A program made the position numbers and the translations under genes. 41,416 nt of DNA from JBJXHG01 sp046160865 (GTDB lineage Bacteria > Planctomycetota > UBA1135 > GCA-002686595), in the NCBI GenBank assembly GCA_046160865.1, contig JBJXHG010000155.1:1-41416 (forward strand). Reading direction: 5' to 3'. Positions 1 through 8,292 of the stretch are shown here, one piece after another. The number at the start of each line of letters is the position of its first letter. The first letter of the stretch is position 1. The notes under the pieces are model-generated. The model was not told where the DNA came from. It saw only the letters and a list, made by a program, of their open reading frames with translations, and ran no database searches.

Positions 1-407
1 GACGCGCCGACGAAGCGTATTGCGCCGCAATACGCAGAGGAGGCGCAACGCCGCGAGCCCGGCTCGCGGCTGCCTGCGATGCGGCGACGCATTCTGTTAG
101 GGGCTCTAAGAGAGTCTGGGCTACTTCGTTGTGCATGGAGCGCGCGACGATCGTGACCGCGCAGGGACTTGCGCGCGCGCAGCCGCGCGCGGCGCGCCCC
201 GGGGCTCGGAACGGGCGCAAGTGCTTGGCTCTGCGGAATCTCCGCATCGAGCAAGCACAATGAACCACCCCAGACCCCGCAGCGCGGCCGCTCGACGGAT
301 TCGGCTCGCGGTGTCACCGTAGGTCGCCCCGTTCGTCCGCGTCCGTGACCGCGCTCGCGACCGCGGTAGTTGGAAGTGCGATTCCGTCGCGACGCCGGCG
401 CAACCAC
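1..407. other. Intergenic region with two strong hairpins
   Basis: No gene is recognised before the start at 408; the short open frames here look like GC-rich noise. Two perfect stem-loops stand out. Positions 15-35 form a 9-bp stem (GCGTATTGC / GCAATACGC) with a 3-nt loop. Positions 50-70 form a 10-bp stem (around CCGCGAGCC / GGCTCGCGG) with almost no loop. They may be the end of an upstream transcription unit or a repetitive palindromic element. Neither is followed by a T-tract, so a classical terminator is not proven. The rest (about 100-400) is G+C-rich with CG dinucleotide runs and shows no clear promoter. Confidence 0.4.
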
Positions 408-3362
408 ATGCGATCGATCCTGTTCGGACTCCTCGCCCTGCTGCTCCTGCTGGGCCTCGCCGGCTTGTGGTTCACGATCGAGCCCGCGCCCGTCGCCGCA
501 TCGGGGTCGCTCGACCCGACCGCTGCGGAGCGTGCGACGCAAGCAGCTTTGATCGCGTCGGAGCCCGAGGCGGCCCTGCGAGCTCGCGCGGTCGCGATCG
601 AACCTGCGAGTGCGCTCGCCACCGCCGACGCGCGCCCCGCCGCGTCGCTCCCGCCGCGCGCGCGTGTGACGGGGCGCGTCGTCGATCTCTCAGGCGCTGG
701 CGTCGGCCGCGCAACGGTGCTCGGCTCGACGCGTTTCGGACTGCGTTTGCCGCTCGACCTGGAACCCGAACTCTTGCCGAAGGGTTGGGTCGACCGGGTC
801 GAATCGACCGCGGATGTGGACGGTCGCTTCGTGCTCGAGTCGCTCGACCCGGGGCCGTTGCAGCTCGCCGTGCGCGCGCACGGATTCGCGCCGCGCGATC
901 TCTCGTTGCCCGAGATCGGCGCGGCTGCGTTCGACGTGGGGTCCATCGTGCTCACGCCCGGCGTGACGTTGCGCGGCGTCGTCGTCGACGAGCGCGACCG
1001 CGCCGTGCCCGGTGCAAGCGTTTACGCAGGACTGTGGGACGACGGAACGCGGGGCGAGCTCTCGATCCAAGGCCTCGGCGTCTTGCTCGCGCGAACGGAC
1101 GCCAATGGCGAGTTCACGGTCGACACGCTCGCGCACGGACCGTGGCGCTTGTTCGTCGAGTCGTCCGCGCACGCGGTGACGCAGATCGAAGGCCGCACCG
1201 AGCGCCCCGGCGAGAGCGTCGACGGACTGCGCATCGCGCTGCGCGACGGCGGCGAGATCGAAGGTCGCGTCGAAGCGAGCGCGATGCCTGCGGGCGGATT
1301 CGAGGTGCGCGCGAGCCCGCTCGCCGACGCCGGCGCGACCGATGCTGCGGAGACGGCGGGCGCCCCCTCCGCGGGCCTCGCACGCCCACGTCGCACGCAC
1401 ACGCGCGACGACGGCAGCTTCACGCTGCGCGGGATCGAAACTCACGTCACCTATCGGTTGAGTGTCTGGGAGCCGGCGGGCGCTGCCCGCCCGCCGAAGC
1501 TCGCGTGGCGCTTCGAAAGCGTCGTCGCGACGCGCGGCGAGCGCGGAAAAGTCCTGCGCGAGCGACCGCAGACGACCGTCGCGTTTCGCGCGGTGGACGC
1601 ACGCACGAACGCGCCGGTCGAGGAACTCGTCGCGTGGGCGGGGATCGGCCGCGAGCGGGTCGTGAGCGACGAGAGCGGCGTGCCGCGGCATCACTTCGAC
1701 GGCGGCGTGGTGCGGACGCTCGATCTTCGTCCGCCCGCGAGCGGCGGACCGCTGTGGCTGCGAGTGCGCGCTCCGGGCTATGCGGAGCTCGTACGACGCG
1801 ACCTCGAGATCGCGCTCGGTCGGGCGTCCGACGTCGGGGTGCTGCGCCTCGAGCCCGAGCCCACGCTGCGCGTGCGCGTCGTCGATGCCGCGAGCGGAGC
1901 ACCGGTCGCGGATGCGAGCGTGTTCGTCGGCGAAGCGAGCCCTGAGCAGCTCTCCGACTACCAGAACCTCGATCCGCAAGACGATTACCACGGTGATCGC
2001 AGCGTGGCGTTCGCGCGCACGGACGCGGGCGGCTTCGCGCGGGTCGCCGCTGGCGCGGGGCGCACGGTCGACGCGCGCGCGACGGCGCGTGGCTACCTTT
2101 CCGCAGTCGAGCGCGCGACGGTTCCGCTCGCGGGCGACGACGCGAGCGTCGAAGTACGCTTACCGCGCGGCGGACGTGTCGACGTGCGCGTGCGCGACGA
2201 GCATGGTGCCGTCGTGCCGCGCGTCGGCGTCGTCCATGTGGAACGCGCGGCCATGTCCGCCGATGGCGACGGCGATGACGACGAGGGTGATCTCGGCGCC
2301 GAGCGCTCGACCGATGCGCTCGGTGTGGCGCGCTTTCCGTCGTTGCCAGTCGGTGCACACGAGTTCCGGCTGCACGGCGAAGCGAGCGACTGGCGCTCGA
2401 TCGACGTCGCCGAGGGTGGCGACTACGCGCTCGAGTTCGTCGTGCCGGCGCGCGCCATGCTCGAGGGCACGATTCGCGAGGCCGCACAGCCGCTCGCCGG
2501 CGCGATCGTGCGCCTCGTGCCGGCGCGGGAGTCGGAGGACGACGAGCTCGAGGGCAGTCGCGCGTCCACCGATCTCGACGGACGGTTCGAGATCGACGGC
2601 GTAGCGCCCGGCGCTTACGAGCTCTGGGTCGGGCACCGGCGGCGCGCGATGGCGACGCGCGTCACGGTGGAGATCGCCGCACCGCGCACGACATGTCGCG
2701 TCGATCTGCCGGCGGCGAGCATCGAAGGCCGCGTCGTCGACGAGCACGAGCAGCCGCTCGCGGGCGTGCGGGTGCGCGTCGAGCCGGTCGACGAAGCCGA
2801 CGCGCGTGCGAGCGGCGGCGGCCTCTTCCAGACCCTGCTCGTCGCGGACGAGAACGGCATGGCGCGCGTGCGGCACCGAGCGGTGGGTGACGCGCGCGCC
2901 GAGACGGCTGCCGACGGGCGCTATCGCTTGCGCGGCGTCGCGGCCGACGTACCGATGCGCGTCCGCGCGGAGCGCGACGATCTCGAGAGCGTCGTGACGG
3001 CGGACTTTTCGCTCTCCGCGGACGAGGCGCGGTCCGGTGTCGACTTCGTGTTGCGTGGCGCCGGCGCGATCGACATCGCGGTCGCGGCGCCGCCCGCGGA
3101 CTCTCGCGCGGATCCATCGTTCGGCGCAGGTGATGCCGACCAGCTGCTCGTGCGCATCGTGCTCGCAGCGGACGGCGGCGCGACGGAGTCGCGCTCGATC
3201 CGCTGGAACCGTTGGCAGCGCCGTCAGGTCGTCCGATCCCTGCTGCCCGGCGCATACGACGTGCAGCTCGTTCGCAGCTCGAATCCAGCGGACGTGATCG
3301 CCGAGCAGCGCGTGACGGTGCGAGTGGGAGAGACCGCGCGAGCGGCGTTCTCCGCGCCGTGA
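408..3362 (+). CDS. Secreted/anchored protein with repeated carboxypeptidase-regulatory-like beta domains
   Basis: A 984-aa protein beginning MRSILFGLLALLLLLGLAGL, a hydrophobic N-terminal segment (residues ~2-22) that acts as a signal peptide or membrane anchor. The rest is a series of beta-rich modules with the signature G-x-V-x-D-x-x-G-x-P-V-x-x-A followed by T-D-x-x-G-x-F, as in 'GRVVDLSGAGVGRATV' and 'GVVVDERDRAVPGASV'. This is the carboxypeptidase regulatory-like / CNA-B-like fold. At least seven such units can be read. No enzyme active site is visible. ATG 408 is chosen because it directly precedes the hydrophobic segment; an in-frame GTG at 345 would add 21 basic residues. No good Shine-Dalgarno is seen. 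Proteins of this type are abundant in planctomycetes and often sit near ECF sigma genes. The function is unknown, probably cell-surface or structural. Confidence 0.8.
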   Translation: MRSILFGLLALLLLLGLAGLWFTIEPAPVAASGSLDPTAAERATQAALIASEPEAALRARAVAIEPASALATADARPAASLPPRARVTGRVVDLSGAGVGRATVLGSTRFGLRLPLDLEPELLPKGWVDRVESTADVDGRFVLESLDPGPLQLAVRAHGFAPRDLSLPEIGAAAFDVGSIVLTPGVTLRGVVVDERDRAVPGASVYAGLWDDGTRGELSIQGLGVLLARTDANGEFTVDTLAHGPWRLFVESSAHAVTQIEGRTERPGESVDGLRIALRDGGEIEGRVEASAMPAGGFEVRASPLADAGATDAAETAGAPSAGLARPRRTHTRDDGSFTLRGIETHVTYRLSVWEPAGAARPPKLAWRFESVVATRGERGKVLRERPQTTVAFRAVDARTNAPVEELVAWAGIGRERVVSDESGVPRHHFDGGVVRTLDLRPPASGGPLWLRVRAPGYAELVRRDLEIALGRASDVGVLRLEPEPTLRVRVVDAASGAPVADASVFVGEASPEQLSDYQNLDPQDDYHGDRSVAFARTDAGGFARVAAGAGRTVDARATARGYLSAVERATVPLAGDDASVEVRLPRGGRVDVRVRDEHGAVVPRVGVVHVERAAMSADGDGDDDEGDLGAERSTDALGVARFPSLPVGAHEFRLHGEASDWRSIDVAEGGDYALEFVVPARAMLEGTIREAAQPLAGAIVRLVPARESEDDELEGSRASTDLDGRFEIDGVAPGAYELWVGHRRRAMATRVTVEIAAPRTTCRVDLPAASIEGRVVDEHEQPLAGVRVRVEPVDEADARASGGGLFQTLLVADENGMARVRHRAVGDARAETAADGRYRLRGVAADVPMRVRAERDDLESVVTADFSLSADEARSGVDFVLRGAGAIDIAVAAPPADSRADPSFGAGDADQLLVRIVLAADGGATESRSIRWNRWQRRQVVRSLLPGAYDVQLVRSSNPADVIAEQRVTVRVGETARAAFSAP

Positions 3363-3433
3363 TCCAGCGCGCGAGCCGCGCGGCACGGCGTTTCGTGGTG
3401 CGCGCGCACGCGGTGTCGCACTACAATCTCGCG

Positions 3434-4276
3434 ATGCTCGATCGCGCCTACGACGGTTTGGTGCTGGATCTCGACGGCACGGTGCTCGACGACACGAGCA
3501 GCGTCCATCCGCGCACGCGTGCCGCGCTCGACGCCGCGCGTGCGGCGGGCGTGCGCGTGCTCGTCGCGACGGGCCGCTCGAATCTGTCTGCTCATCCCGT
3601 GCTCGAGGAGCTCGGACTCGAGTGTCCGGCCGTGGTGTTCAACGGTGCCGCGCTGTACTGCCCGCAGACGCGGCGCATGCTCGAGGAGCGCGTGCTCGGC
3701 AACCGTACGCTCGAGCGCGCGCTCGCGTTCGGCCGCGAGCACGACTTTCCGATGGTCGTCATGTGCGCGGACAAGAAGCTCGCCACGCAGCCGCGCGACG
3801 CCCACGAAGCGGCCGCGATGGCCGGCATGAAGGCGCTCGAGTACGTCGCCGACGTGCGCGAGCTCTCGGCCGAGTACGTCATCCGCGTGACGTACTTCGC
3901 GAAGAACGGCGGTGCCTCCGACGCGCTCGCGAGCGCGGTCGAGTCGTGGGTCGAGCTACCGGTGTACGTGACGCACTTCCCGCTGTCGGTGCTGCCGAAC
4001 CACCGCACGAGTCCGATGAGCGTCGTCGACTTGCACCCGCCGTGTCGCGGCAAGGCGGAAGCGCTGCGCGTGATGCAGGAGCTCTACGGCATTCCGCCAC
4101 AGCGCGTGGTCGCCGTGGGCGACGCGACGAACGACATCCCGATGTTCGAGGCGGCGGGATTGTCGGTAGCGATGGGGGACGGGATGCGCGAGGCACGCGA
4201 GGCCGCGCAACGCGTCATCGCGGGCTGCAACGGGACGGCGCTGGCCGAGCTGGTCGAGGAGCTGTTTCTCACCTGA
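3434..4276 (+). CDS. HAD-superfamily (Cof-type, HAD-IIB) hydrolase
   Basis: A 280-aa cytosolic phosphatase of the Cof/HAD-IIB group, which dephosphorylates small sugar or cofactor phosphates; the substrate cannot be inferred. Motif I is LDLDGTVLDD near residue 10, with the nucleophile Asp and the Asp two residues on. Motif II is the ATGRS segment near residue 46. Motif III is the Lys in 'CRGKAEALR'. Motif IV is VGDATNDIPMFEAA near the end, followed by SVAMGDG, typical of Cof proteins. The C2 cap lies between motifs II and III. Length fits the family (260-290 aa). ATG 3434 is chosen because the protein then begins four codons before the first conserved strand; the frame stays open upstream into the 408-3362 gene without homology. 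A 6-bp GC hairpin at 4290-4305 follows the stop. Confidence 0.9.
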   Translation: MLDRAYDGLVLDLDGTVLDDTSSVHPRTRAALDAARAAGVRVLVATGRSNLSAHPVLEELGLECPAVVFNGAALYCPQTRRMLEERVLGNRTLERALAFGREHDFPMVVMCADKKLATQPRDAHEAAAMAGMKALEYVADVRELSAEYVIRVTYFAKNGGASDALASAVESWVELPVYVTHFPLSVLPNHRTSPMSVVDLHPPCRGKAEALRVMQELYGIPPQRVVAVGDATNDIPMFEAAGLSVAMGDGMREAREAAQRVIAGCNGTALAELVEELFLT

Positions 4277-4344
4277 CGCCTCACGCGTAGCGCGGTCTGC
4301 CGCGCGAAGCGTGTTGAACGGCGGGGACCCGTGTCATCTGCCTA

Positions 4345-4501
4345 GTGTCCTGAGTCAGAAGTTCGCTCTCACCAAGGTCGAGATCGTCGTCGCTGGCAAG
4401 GCGTGAGGGTGCAGGCAACCTGTCAGGTTTCCGAACCCGAGCAACGCCGCCAGCGCGGAGGAGATCGAGTTTGGTGAGAGCGAACTTCTGACTCAGGGCA
4501 C
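4345..4501. mobile_element. MITE-like element with 34-bp near-perfect inverted repeats and TA duplication
   Basis: Arms at 4342-4375 and 4471-4504 are reverse complements over 34 bp with a single mismatch. Each begins or ends in CTAG, so TA dinucleotides at 4343-4344 and 4502-4503 flank a 157-bp core. There is no ORF of transposase size; the ~95-bp interior is non-coding. TA duplication with long inverted ends and a CTAG target is characteristic of IS630/Tc1-mariner-type elements, so this is probably a miniature derivative mobilised in trans. Its right TA is the first TA of a dispersed repeat that is uninterrupted at 16775 and 41292, giving natural empty-site comparisons. The element lies between the convergent 3' ends of the HAD and methyltransferase genes. 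Its palindromic transcript could also act as a bidirectional terminator. Confidence 0.75.
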
Positions 4502-4522
4502 TAGCCTGCGTTTCTCACTACG
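4502..4522 (+). repeat. Dispersed repeat, short copy adjoining the MITE
   Basis: The sequence TAGCCTGCGTTTCTCACTAC matches the start of the repeats at 16775 and 41292 (TAGCCCGC[G/A]TTTCTCACCAC) with two substitutions. It overlaps the 3' end of the minus-strand methyltransferase gene: read on that strand, the repeat supplies tandem stop codons TAG-TGA. Similarity fades beyond about 4522. Confidence 0.6.
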
Positions 4523-5192
4523 CCGTCGCTTCGTGCACGAGGACCAGGTTGTCGTCGACGTTCAAGTACAGCGTGGCTCCGAGCGCACGCTTGCACATGC
4601 TCGCGAACGCTTGCGCCTCCGCGCGCGCGCCCGGAGTGTGCGCCATCCGGTTCGCGACGAGCCATCCGCCGGGCGACAGCAGGCGTGCACACGCACGCAT
4701 GAACTCCGGTGTCTGGCACTGCGCGGGGATCTCGTCGTTCACGAACACGTCCACGACGACGAGGTCGAAGGGCGCGTGCGGGGCGCGCACGAAGTCCGCG
4801 GCGTCGGCCGTGACGATCTCCAAGTCTTCGTTCGGCACGAGGCCGAAGTGGGTTCGTGCCAGCTCGACGACGACGGGGTCGATTTCGACGGCCACGATCG
4901 TGCGCGGCGCGTGCGGCAAGCGACGCAAGAGCGCGACCACGCTGCCGCCGCCGACACCGAGGAGCAACGCGCGCTCGCAGCGCCGCTCGGCGAGCCGCAA
5001 GCGCTCGAACGCCGCGGCGAACATGCGGTGCAGTGAGCCGAACGAATAGTTGACGGTCGCCGCGTTCAGCTCGACGCGATCGCCAAAGCGGACGACTTCG
5101 AGCACGGGATTGTGCGGCGAGGTGCGGCGCTCGACGAGCTGCGACGCGCAGAGGTCGGTCACGCCCTCGAAGACACGCCGTCGCGGCTGCAT
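4518..5192 (-). CDS. Spermidine-synthase-like SAM-dependent methyltransferase
   Basis: A 224-aa Rossmann-fold protein of the spermidine/spermine synthase-like class (soluble, cytoplasmic). The nucleotide-binding glycine loop is LLGVGGGS (residues ~77-84). The acidic ribose-binding residue is in VAVEIDP (~101-106), a DAADF segment lies near 131, and the post-motif strand DLVVVDVF is at ~143-150. It is shorter than true SpeE and lacks its N-terminal strand domain, so transfer of aminopropyl groups is not assured; many such stand-alone proteins have unknown substrates. It starts 25 bp after the stop of the minus-strand gene ending at 5218, so the two are probably co-transcribed. Its stop codon lies within a copy of the dispersed repeat, so the C terminus may have been trimmed by repeat insertion. 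Confidence 0.8.
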   Translation of the reverse strand: MQPRRRVFEGVTDLCASQLVERRTSPHNPVLEVVRFGDRVELNAATVNYSFGSLHRMFAAAFERLRLAERRCERALLLGVGGGSVVALLRRLPHAPRTIVAVEIDPVVVELARTHFGLVPNEDLEIVTADAADFVRAPHAPFDLVVVDVFVNDEIPAQCQTPEFMRACARLLSPGGWLVANRMAHTPGARAEAQAFASMCKRALGATLYLNVDDNLVLVHEATA

Positions 5193-5217
5193 GAGCGGAT
5201 TGTGGCGACGCGCGCGC

Positions 5218-6930
5218 TCAGTTCCAGACGATCGCCGTCGCGTTCGTCAGGTTGATCGTCCCGCTGCTGCAGAAGCCGGCGACCGGATTGCGGTAGAGCG
5301 CTTGGTAGCGCGCGGTCGCTCCGCTGCCGGGCGGCGTCGCGCCGACGATCGAGAGCGGCACGGCCGGCGCCCTTCCGGCCACCGGGTACGTGGCGGTGCC
5401 GAGGAGCGAGTTCTGCGAGCCGAAGCGCACCAACGTGCCGGCCACGCAGCGCACGCCGTCGCCGACCGCGAATCCGGCCGCGTCGACACCGGATCCGACG
5501 AAGAACTGCGTGAACGCGGTGGGCGGCAGCTCGGTCGCTTGCAGCACGACGTGGTCGGGGCTCGTCGAGCCGAAGCCGCGCAACCGCGCGCCGCTCTGCT
5601 CGAACGAGTTCGCGCAGCCCGCGTCTGCGGCACCGCTCGGGCTCGGCACCGTGTTCGGCAGCGCGCACGGGCAAGCGGTCGCGAGCGAGCCGTCGCCGAA
5701 GCAGAACGTGCCGCCGAGGAACGGCGCCGCGCTCGGCACGAGCACGCGCGCATTCACCGCGGTGTCGCCGCGGAACGACGTGATGGTCGCCGCGCCGGGG
5801 ATCGGCGCGGAGTTCGCGTCGAAGCGGAAGTTGTAGAGGCTGCGCCAACGCAGCGCGTTCGCGCTCGGGTTCTCGGCGAAGCTCTGCGTGTGCCAGCGCA
5901 AGTGTGGCTGCGCGTGCTCCAGCGTCCAATCGGCACCGTCGACGTCGACGCCGCCGGGACCGTCGCCGCCGTGGTACGCGACGTCGTGGAACCCTGCCGA
6001 CGTGATGTGCACGCCGGGGCTCAACGCGATGCGGAACGCACGTGCGCCGGCGTGGCTCGTCGCGTTGTAGAGCGCGTATTCGTAGTGCCACTTTCCGCTG
6101 CCGAGGCCCGTGACCTTGCTGCCGAGCAGGAAAGTGCCCTCGCCCGGCATCTCGATCGTCGCGATCGCGACGTCCGTATCCGCGGCTTGCCAGGCGTGCA
6201 GCGCGGTTCGCTCGCGCTGCACCCCGCCGGTGAACGCGAAGTTCCACTCGCCGCCCAGGTTGCTCGTCAGGAGCTCGCGGTAGCTCGCGTTGTTCGCGGC
6301 GTGTCCCGCAGCCGCGTCGTCGGGGGCGACGACGTGCTTCTCCGCGAAGTAGCGCACGGCACCGCCGGTCGTGCTCTCGATGTCGACGGCGGCAACGCGC
6401 AAGCGGCGGACGTTCGCTCCACGGATCGCCGGATCACCGTGCGGGAACGGGAACGCGCCGCTGAATCCGTCGATCTCCGTGCGCGGCCCGAGGAACGCGA
6501 CCGAGCCTTGCTGGTTCGCCGTCGACGAGTCCGAGCAGCCGACGCCGAGCGTCGTTCCCCCGGTCGGCGTGCATGTGCACACGCCGCCGCCGCTGAGCGC
6601 GAAGAACGTGTGGAACACCCAGCTCTGTCCCACTTGCTCGAACCGCGTGGACCCGTCGACCGTGCGCAAGCGGTAGAGCGCGGAACCGAGCACCGGGTGG
6701 GCGTTCGTTCCGGCCGAGTACGCGATCGGCGCCGTGCCGACGTTCGTCAGGCCCATGCCGAGCGAGAGCGCGTCGTAGCCCGCATCGGTCGCGAAGTTCG
6801 CGATGCCCGGCATGTCGGTGACGACGCCGTCAGGCCCGCTGGGCAACTGGCACGGCGTCTGGGCGGCGGTCGGTGCGGCGGTCGCGAAGAGCGTCGCGAG
6901 GATTGGGAGCTGCAGGTGGGAAGGGCGCAT
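5218..6930 (-). CDS. Secreted protein of unknown function with planctomycete-type C-terminal domain
   Basis: A 570-aa protein with a typical Sec signal peptide: MRPSH, then a hydrophobic stretch, ending near AAPTAAQ at ~residue 24. The mature part has no recognised enzyme motif. A short Cys/Pro module 'FCFGDGSLATACPCALPN' (near residue 395) precedes a ~150-residue beta-rich C-terminal domain ending in GTINLTNATAIVW. This module and tail recur at the ends of many secreted planctomycete proteins and may be a sorting or adhesion domain (inferred). ATG 6930 is preferred over the in-frame GTG at 6939 because it directly starts the signal peptide. The methyltransferase gene follows after 25 bp. Confidence 0.75.
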   Translation of the reverse strand: MRPSHLQLPILATLFATAAPTAAQTPCQLPSGPDGVVTDMPGIANFATDAGYDALSLGMGLTNVGTAPIAYSAGTNAHPVLGSALYRLRTVDGSTRFEQVGQSWVFHTFFALSGGGVCTCTPTGGTTLGVGCSDSSTANQQGSVAFLGPRTEIDGFSGAFPFPHGDPAIRGANVRRLRVAAVDIESTTGGAVRYFAEKHVVAPDDAAAGHAANNASYRELLTSNLGGEWNFAFTGGVQRERTALHAWQAADTDVAIATIEMPGEGTFLLGSKVTGLGSGKWHYEYALYNATSHAGARAFRIALSPGVHITSAGFHDVAYHGGDGPGGVDVDGADWTLEHAQPHLRWHTQSFAENPSANALRWRSLYNFRFDANSAPIPGAATITSFRGDTAVNARVLVPSAAPFLGGTFCFGDGSLATACPCALPNTVPSPSGAADAGCANSFEQSGARLRGFGSTSPDHVVLQATELPPTAFTQFFVGSGVDAAGFAVGDGVRCVAGTLVRFGSQNSLLGTATYPVAGRAPAVPLSIVGATPPGSGATARYQALYRNPVAGFCSSGTINLTNATAIVWN

Positions 6931-7019
6931 GCGCGCCACTGTAGCGACGGGTGCCGCGCACGTGTGCGACGGATCGATCCAGGCTGGTCACGACGGTTTC
7001 GGTCGTGCGGACGAAGCTC

Positions 7020-7056
7020 GCCCGCTGTTCTCACCACGCGCTGCTGCGGTCGCGCG
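7020..7056 (+). repeat. Dispersed repeat, degenerate copy
   Basis: The stretch GCCCGCTGTTCTCACCACGC, followed by a CTGCTGCGGTCGCGCGG segment, matches the first ~35 bp of the repeats at 16775 and 41292 with a few changes. It lies between divergent genes (6930 minus and 7239 plus); the rest of this ~300-bp gap shows no gene. Confidence 0.5.
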
Positions 7057-7238
7057 GGCGCGAGCTCGCGACGGAGGTGGCGAGAACTGCGGACTCGGAC
7101 GCGCAGCGCGCACCGACTGCGAAAACATTGCTGCGCGGTTCGCACTCCGGCGGCGGGTCGAGTGCGCGGAGGCGTGCGCGCGGAGAGTAGGATTGAAGCG
7201 TTCCTCTACGCCGCGCCCTCCCCGGCCGGCGTCTCCCC

Positions 7239-7664
7239 ATGTCCCTCCCGGATTGGATTGCCCTCATCGCGGCGGGAGCCGTGACGGTCGTCTTCGTGCT
7301 CCTCGGCCGGAGCGTGTGGGCGTTCGCGGTCGGCGTGATCGCTGTGCTCGTGCTGGCGGTCAACTTCTCCGTCGTCGAGGCCGCTGGCAAGCCGGCGCGG
7401 GTCGATCTCGACGCGCGCATCGTGGCGGCGATCCTCGTCTATGCGTGCGGCCTGTACTTCTTCCGGGTCTTCCTCATGCGCAGCGTGAGCCTGCACTTCC
7501 TCATGCGCCCCGAGGACCAGAGCGCGGTGGACGAGATCGACCAGGAGATCGCCCGACGTCCGCACGAGCTCCTGCGCTGGAAGCTCGCCGTGGAGCGCGG
7601 AGACAAACTCGAGCTCACGCGGTTCGGCCGCTGCGTGGCGCGCTGCGTCGCGCTGCTCGGATGA
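7239..7664 (+). CDS. Small membrane protein, three predicted TM segments
   Basis: A 141-aa protein with hydrophobic segments at about residues 5-22, 25-45 and 63-80, then a charged cytoplasmic-type tail (E/D/R-rich, ~88-130). No family is recognised. It overlaps the next gene by 4 bp (ATGA at 7661-7664), which implies translational coupling, so the two probably form one membrane complex. The start ATG follows a weak purine stretch. Confidence that it is a real gene is high because of the coupling and the clear TM pattern; the function is unknown. Confidence 0.7.
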   Translation: MSLPDWIALIAAGAVTVVFVLLGRSVWAFAVGVIAVLVLAVNFSVVEAAGKPARVDLDARIVAAILVYACGLYFFRVFLMRSVSLHFLMRPEDQSAVDEIDQEIARRPHELLRWKLAVERGDKLELTRFGRCVARCVALLG

Positions 7665-8146
7665 TCGACGCGGAAAGTGCGCTCCAGGTCGGCGAGCTGT
7701 TCTTCGCTCCGGTCGCGGCGATGGCGTCGTGCGAGCTCGTCTTGCGCGGCTCGAAGCTGCAGAGCCGCCTGTTGCCGGTCGTCGCGATCCACGCCGGGTT
7801 CGCGCTCTTCGCGTTGCTCTGGCTCGGACGCGACGCGGCGTTCGCTTGGGGCCCCGCCGTCGTGCTGTGGGCCGGCGCATTCCTGGTCTGGTTCGGCGTG
7901 CGCAGCCACGTCGAGAGTTCGATCCTGCTCGCGATGCTGCGCGTCCTGCACGAGCACGGCAGCATGAGCGAAGCGGAGCTGCTCGCGCGGTATCGTGAGC
8001 ATCACGGCGCGAGCGCACGGTTGGATGAGCTGCGACGCGGCGGATACATCGAGAGCACGGCAGGCACGATCGTGGTGACCCACAAGGGGCGAACGGTGGC
8101 GCGCGCGTTCGCGCTGCTCGCGCGCTGGTGGAGGCTGCGTGCGTAG
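7661..8146 (+). CDS. Small membrane protein with C-terminal winged-helix-like segment
   Basis: A 161-aa protein whose ATG overlaps the preceding stop as ATGA. Hydrophobic segments lie at about residues 35-55 and 60-78. The C-terminal half, beginning near 'ILLAMLRVLHEHGSMSEAELL' (written here in part), reads like a winged helix: helix - 'SEAELLARYREHHG' - 'RLDELRRGGYI' - 'GTIVVTHKGRTVARAF'. The last part matches the wing pattern of transcription factors that end in 'L-T-x-K-G'. The protein could therefore be a membrane-tethered regulator or use the domain for protein contacts; this is inference. It is translated together with the three-TM protein before it. Confidence 0.65.
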   Translation: MIDAESALQVGELFFAPVAAMASCELVLRGSKLQSRLLPVVAIHAGFALFALLWLGRDAAFAWGPAVVLWAGAFLVWFGVRSHVESSILLAMLRVLHEHGSMSEAELLARYREHHGASARLDELRRGGYIESTAGTIVVTHKGRTVARAFALLARWWRLRA

Positions 8147-8292
8147 AGCCGGCGTCACACGCCGCGGTGCTCGCGGCGTCTCGTCGTTCCGTAGCCCGCG
8201 TCGCCGGCGGCGTCGTTCCACCGAATCTCGCGTGCGAGTGCGCGTCGTCGCTGCTCCTCGTCAGCGCGGCTGCGGAGCGACCAGGCGCCGCG

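Noticed and set aside
1..110. Integron-type attC site suggested by GTTAGGGG near 97 and hairpins
   Set aside because: The required paired core sites (RYYYAAC / GTTRRRY) are not both present, and no integrase or cassette pattern is seen.
4380..4397. 18-base identity between the MITE interior (reads VEIVVAGKA) and the prepilin start at 12101
   Set aside because: The stretch is made of common GTC/GAT/CGT triplets in this genome, lies in the interior of a non-coding element and is not extended. It is probably chance.
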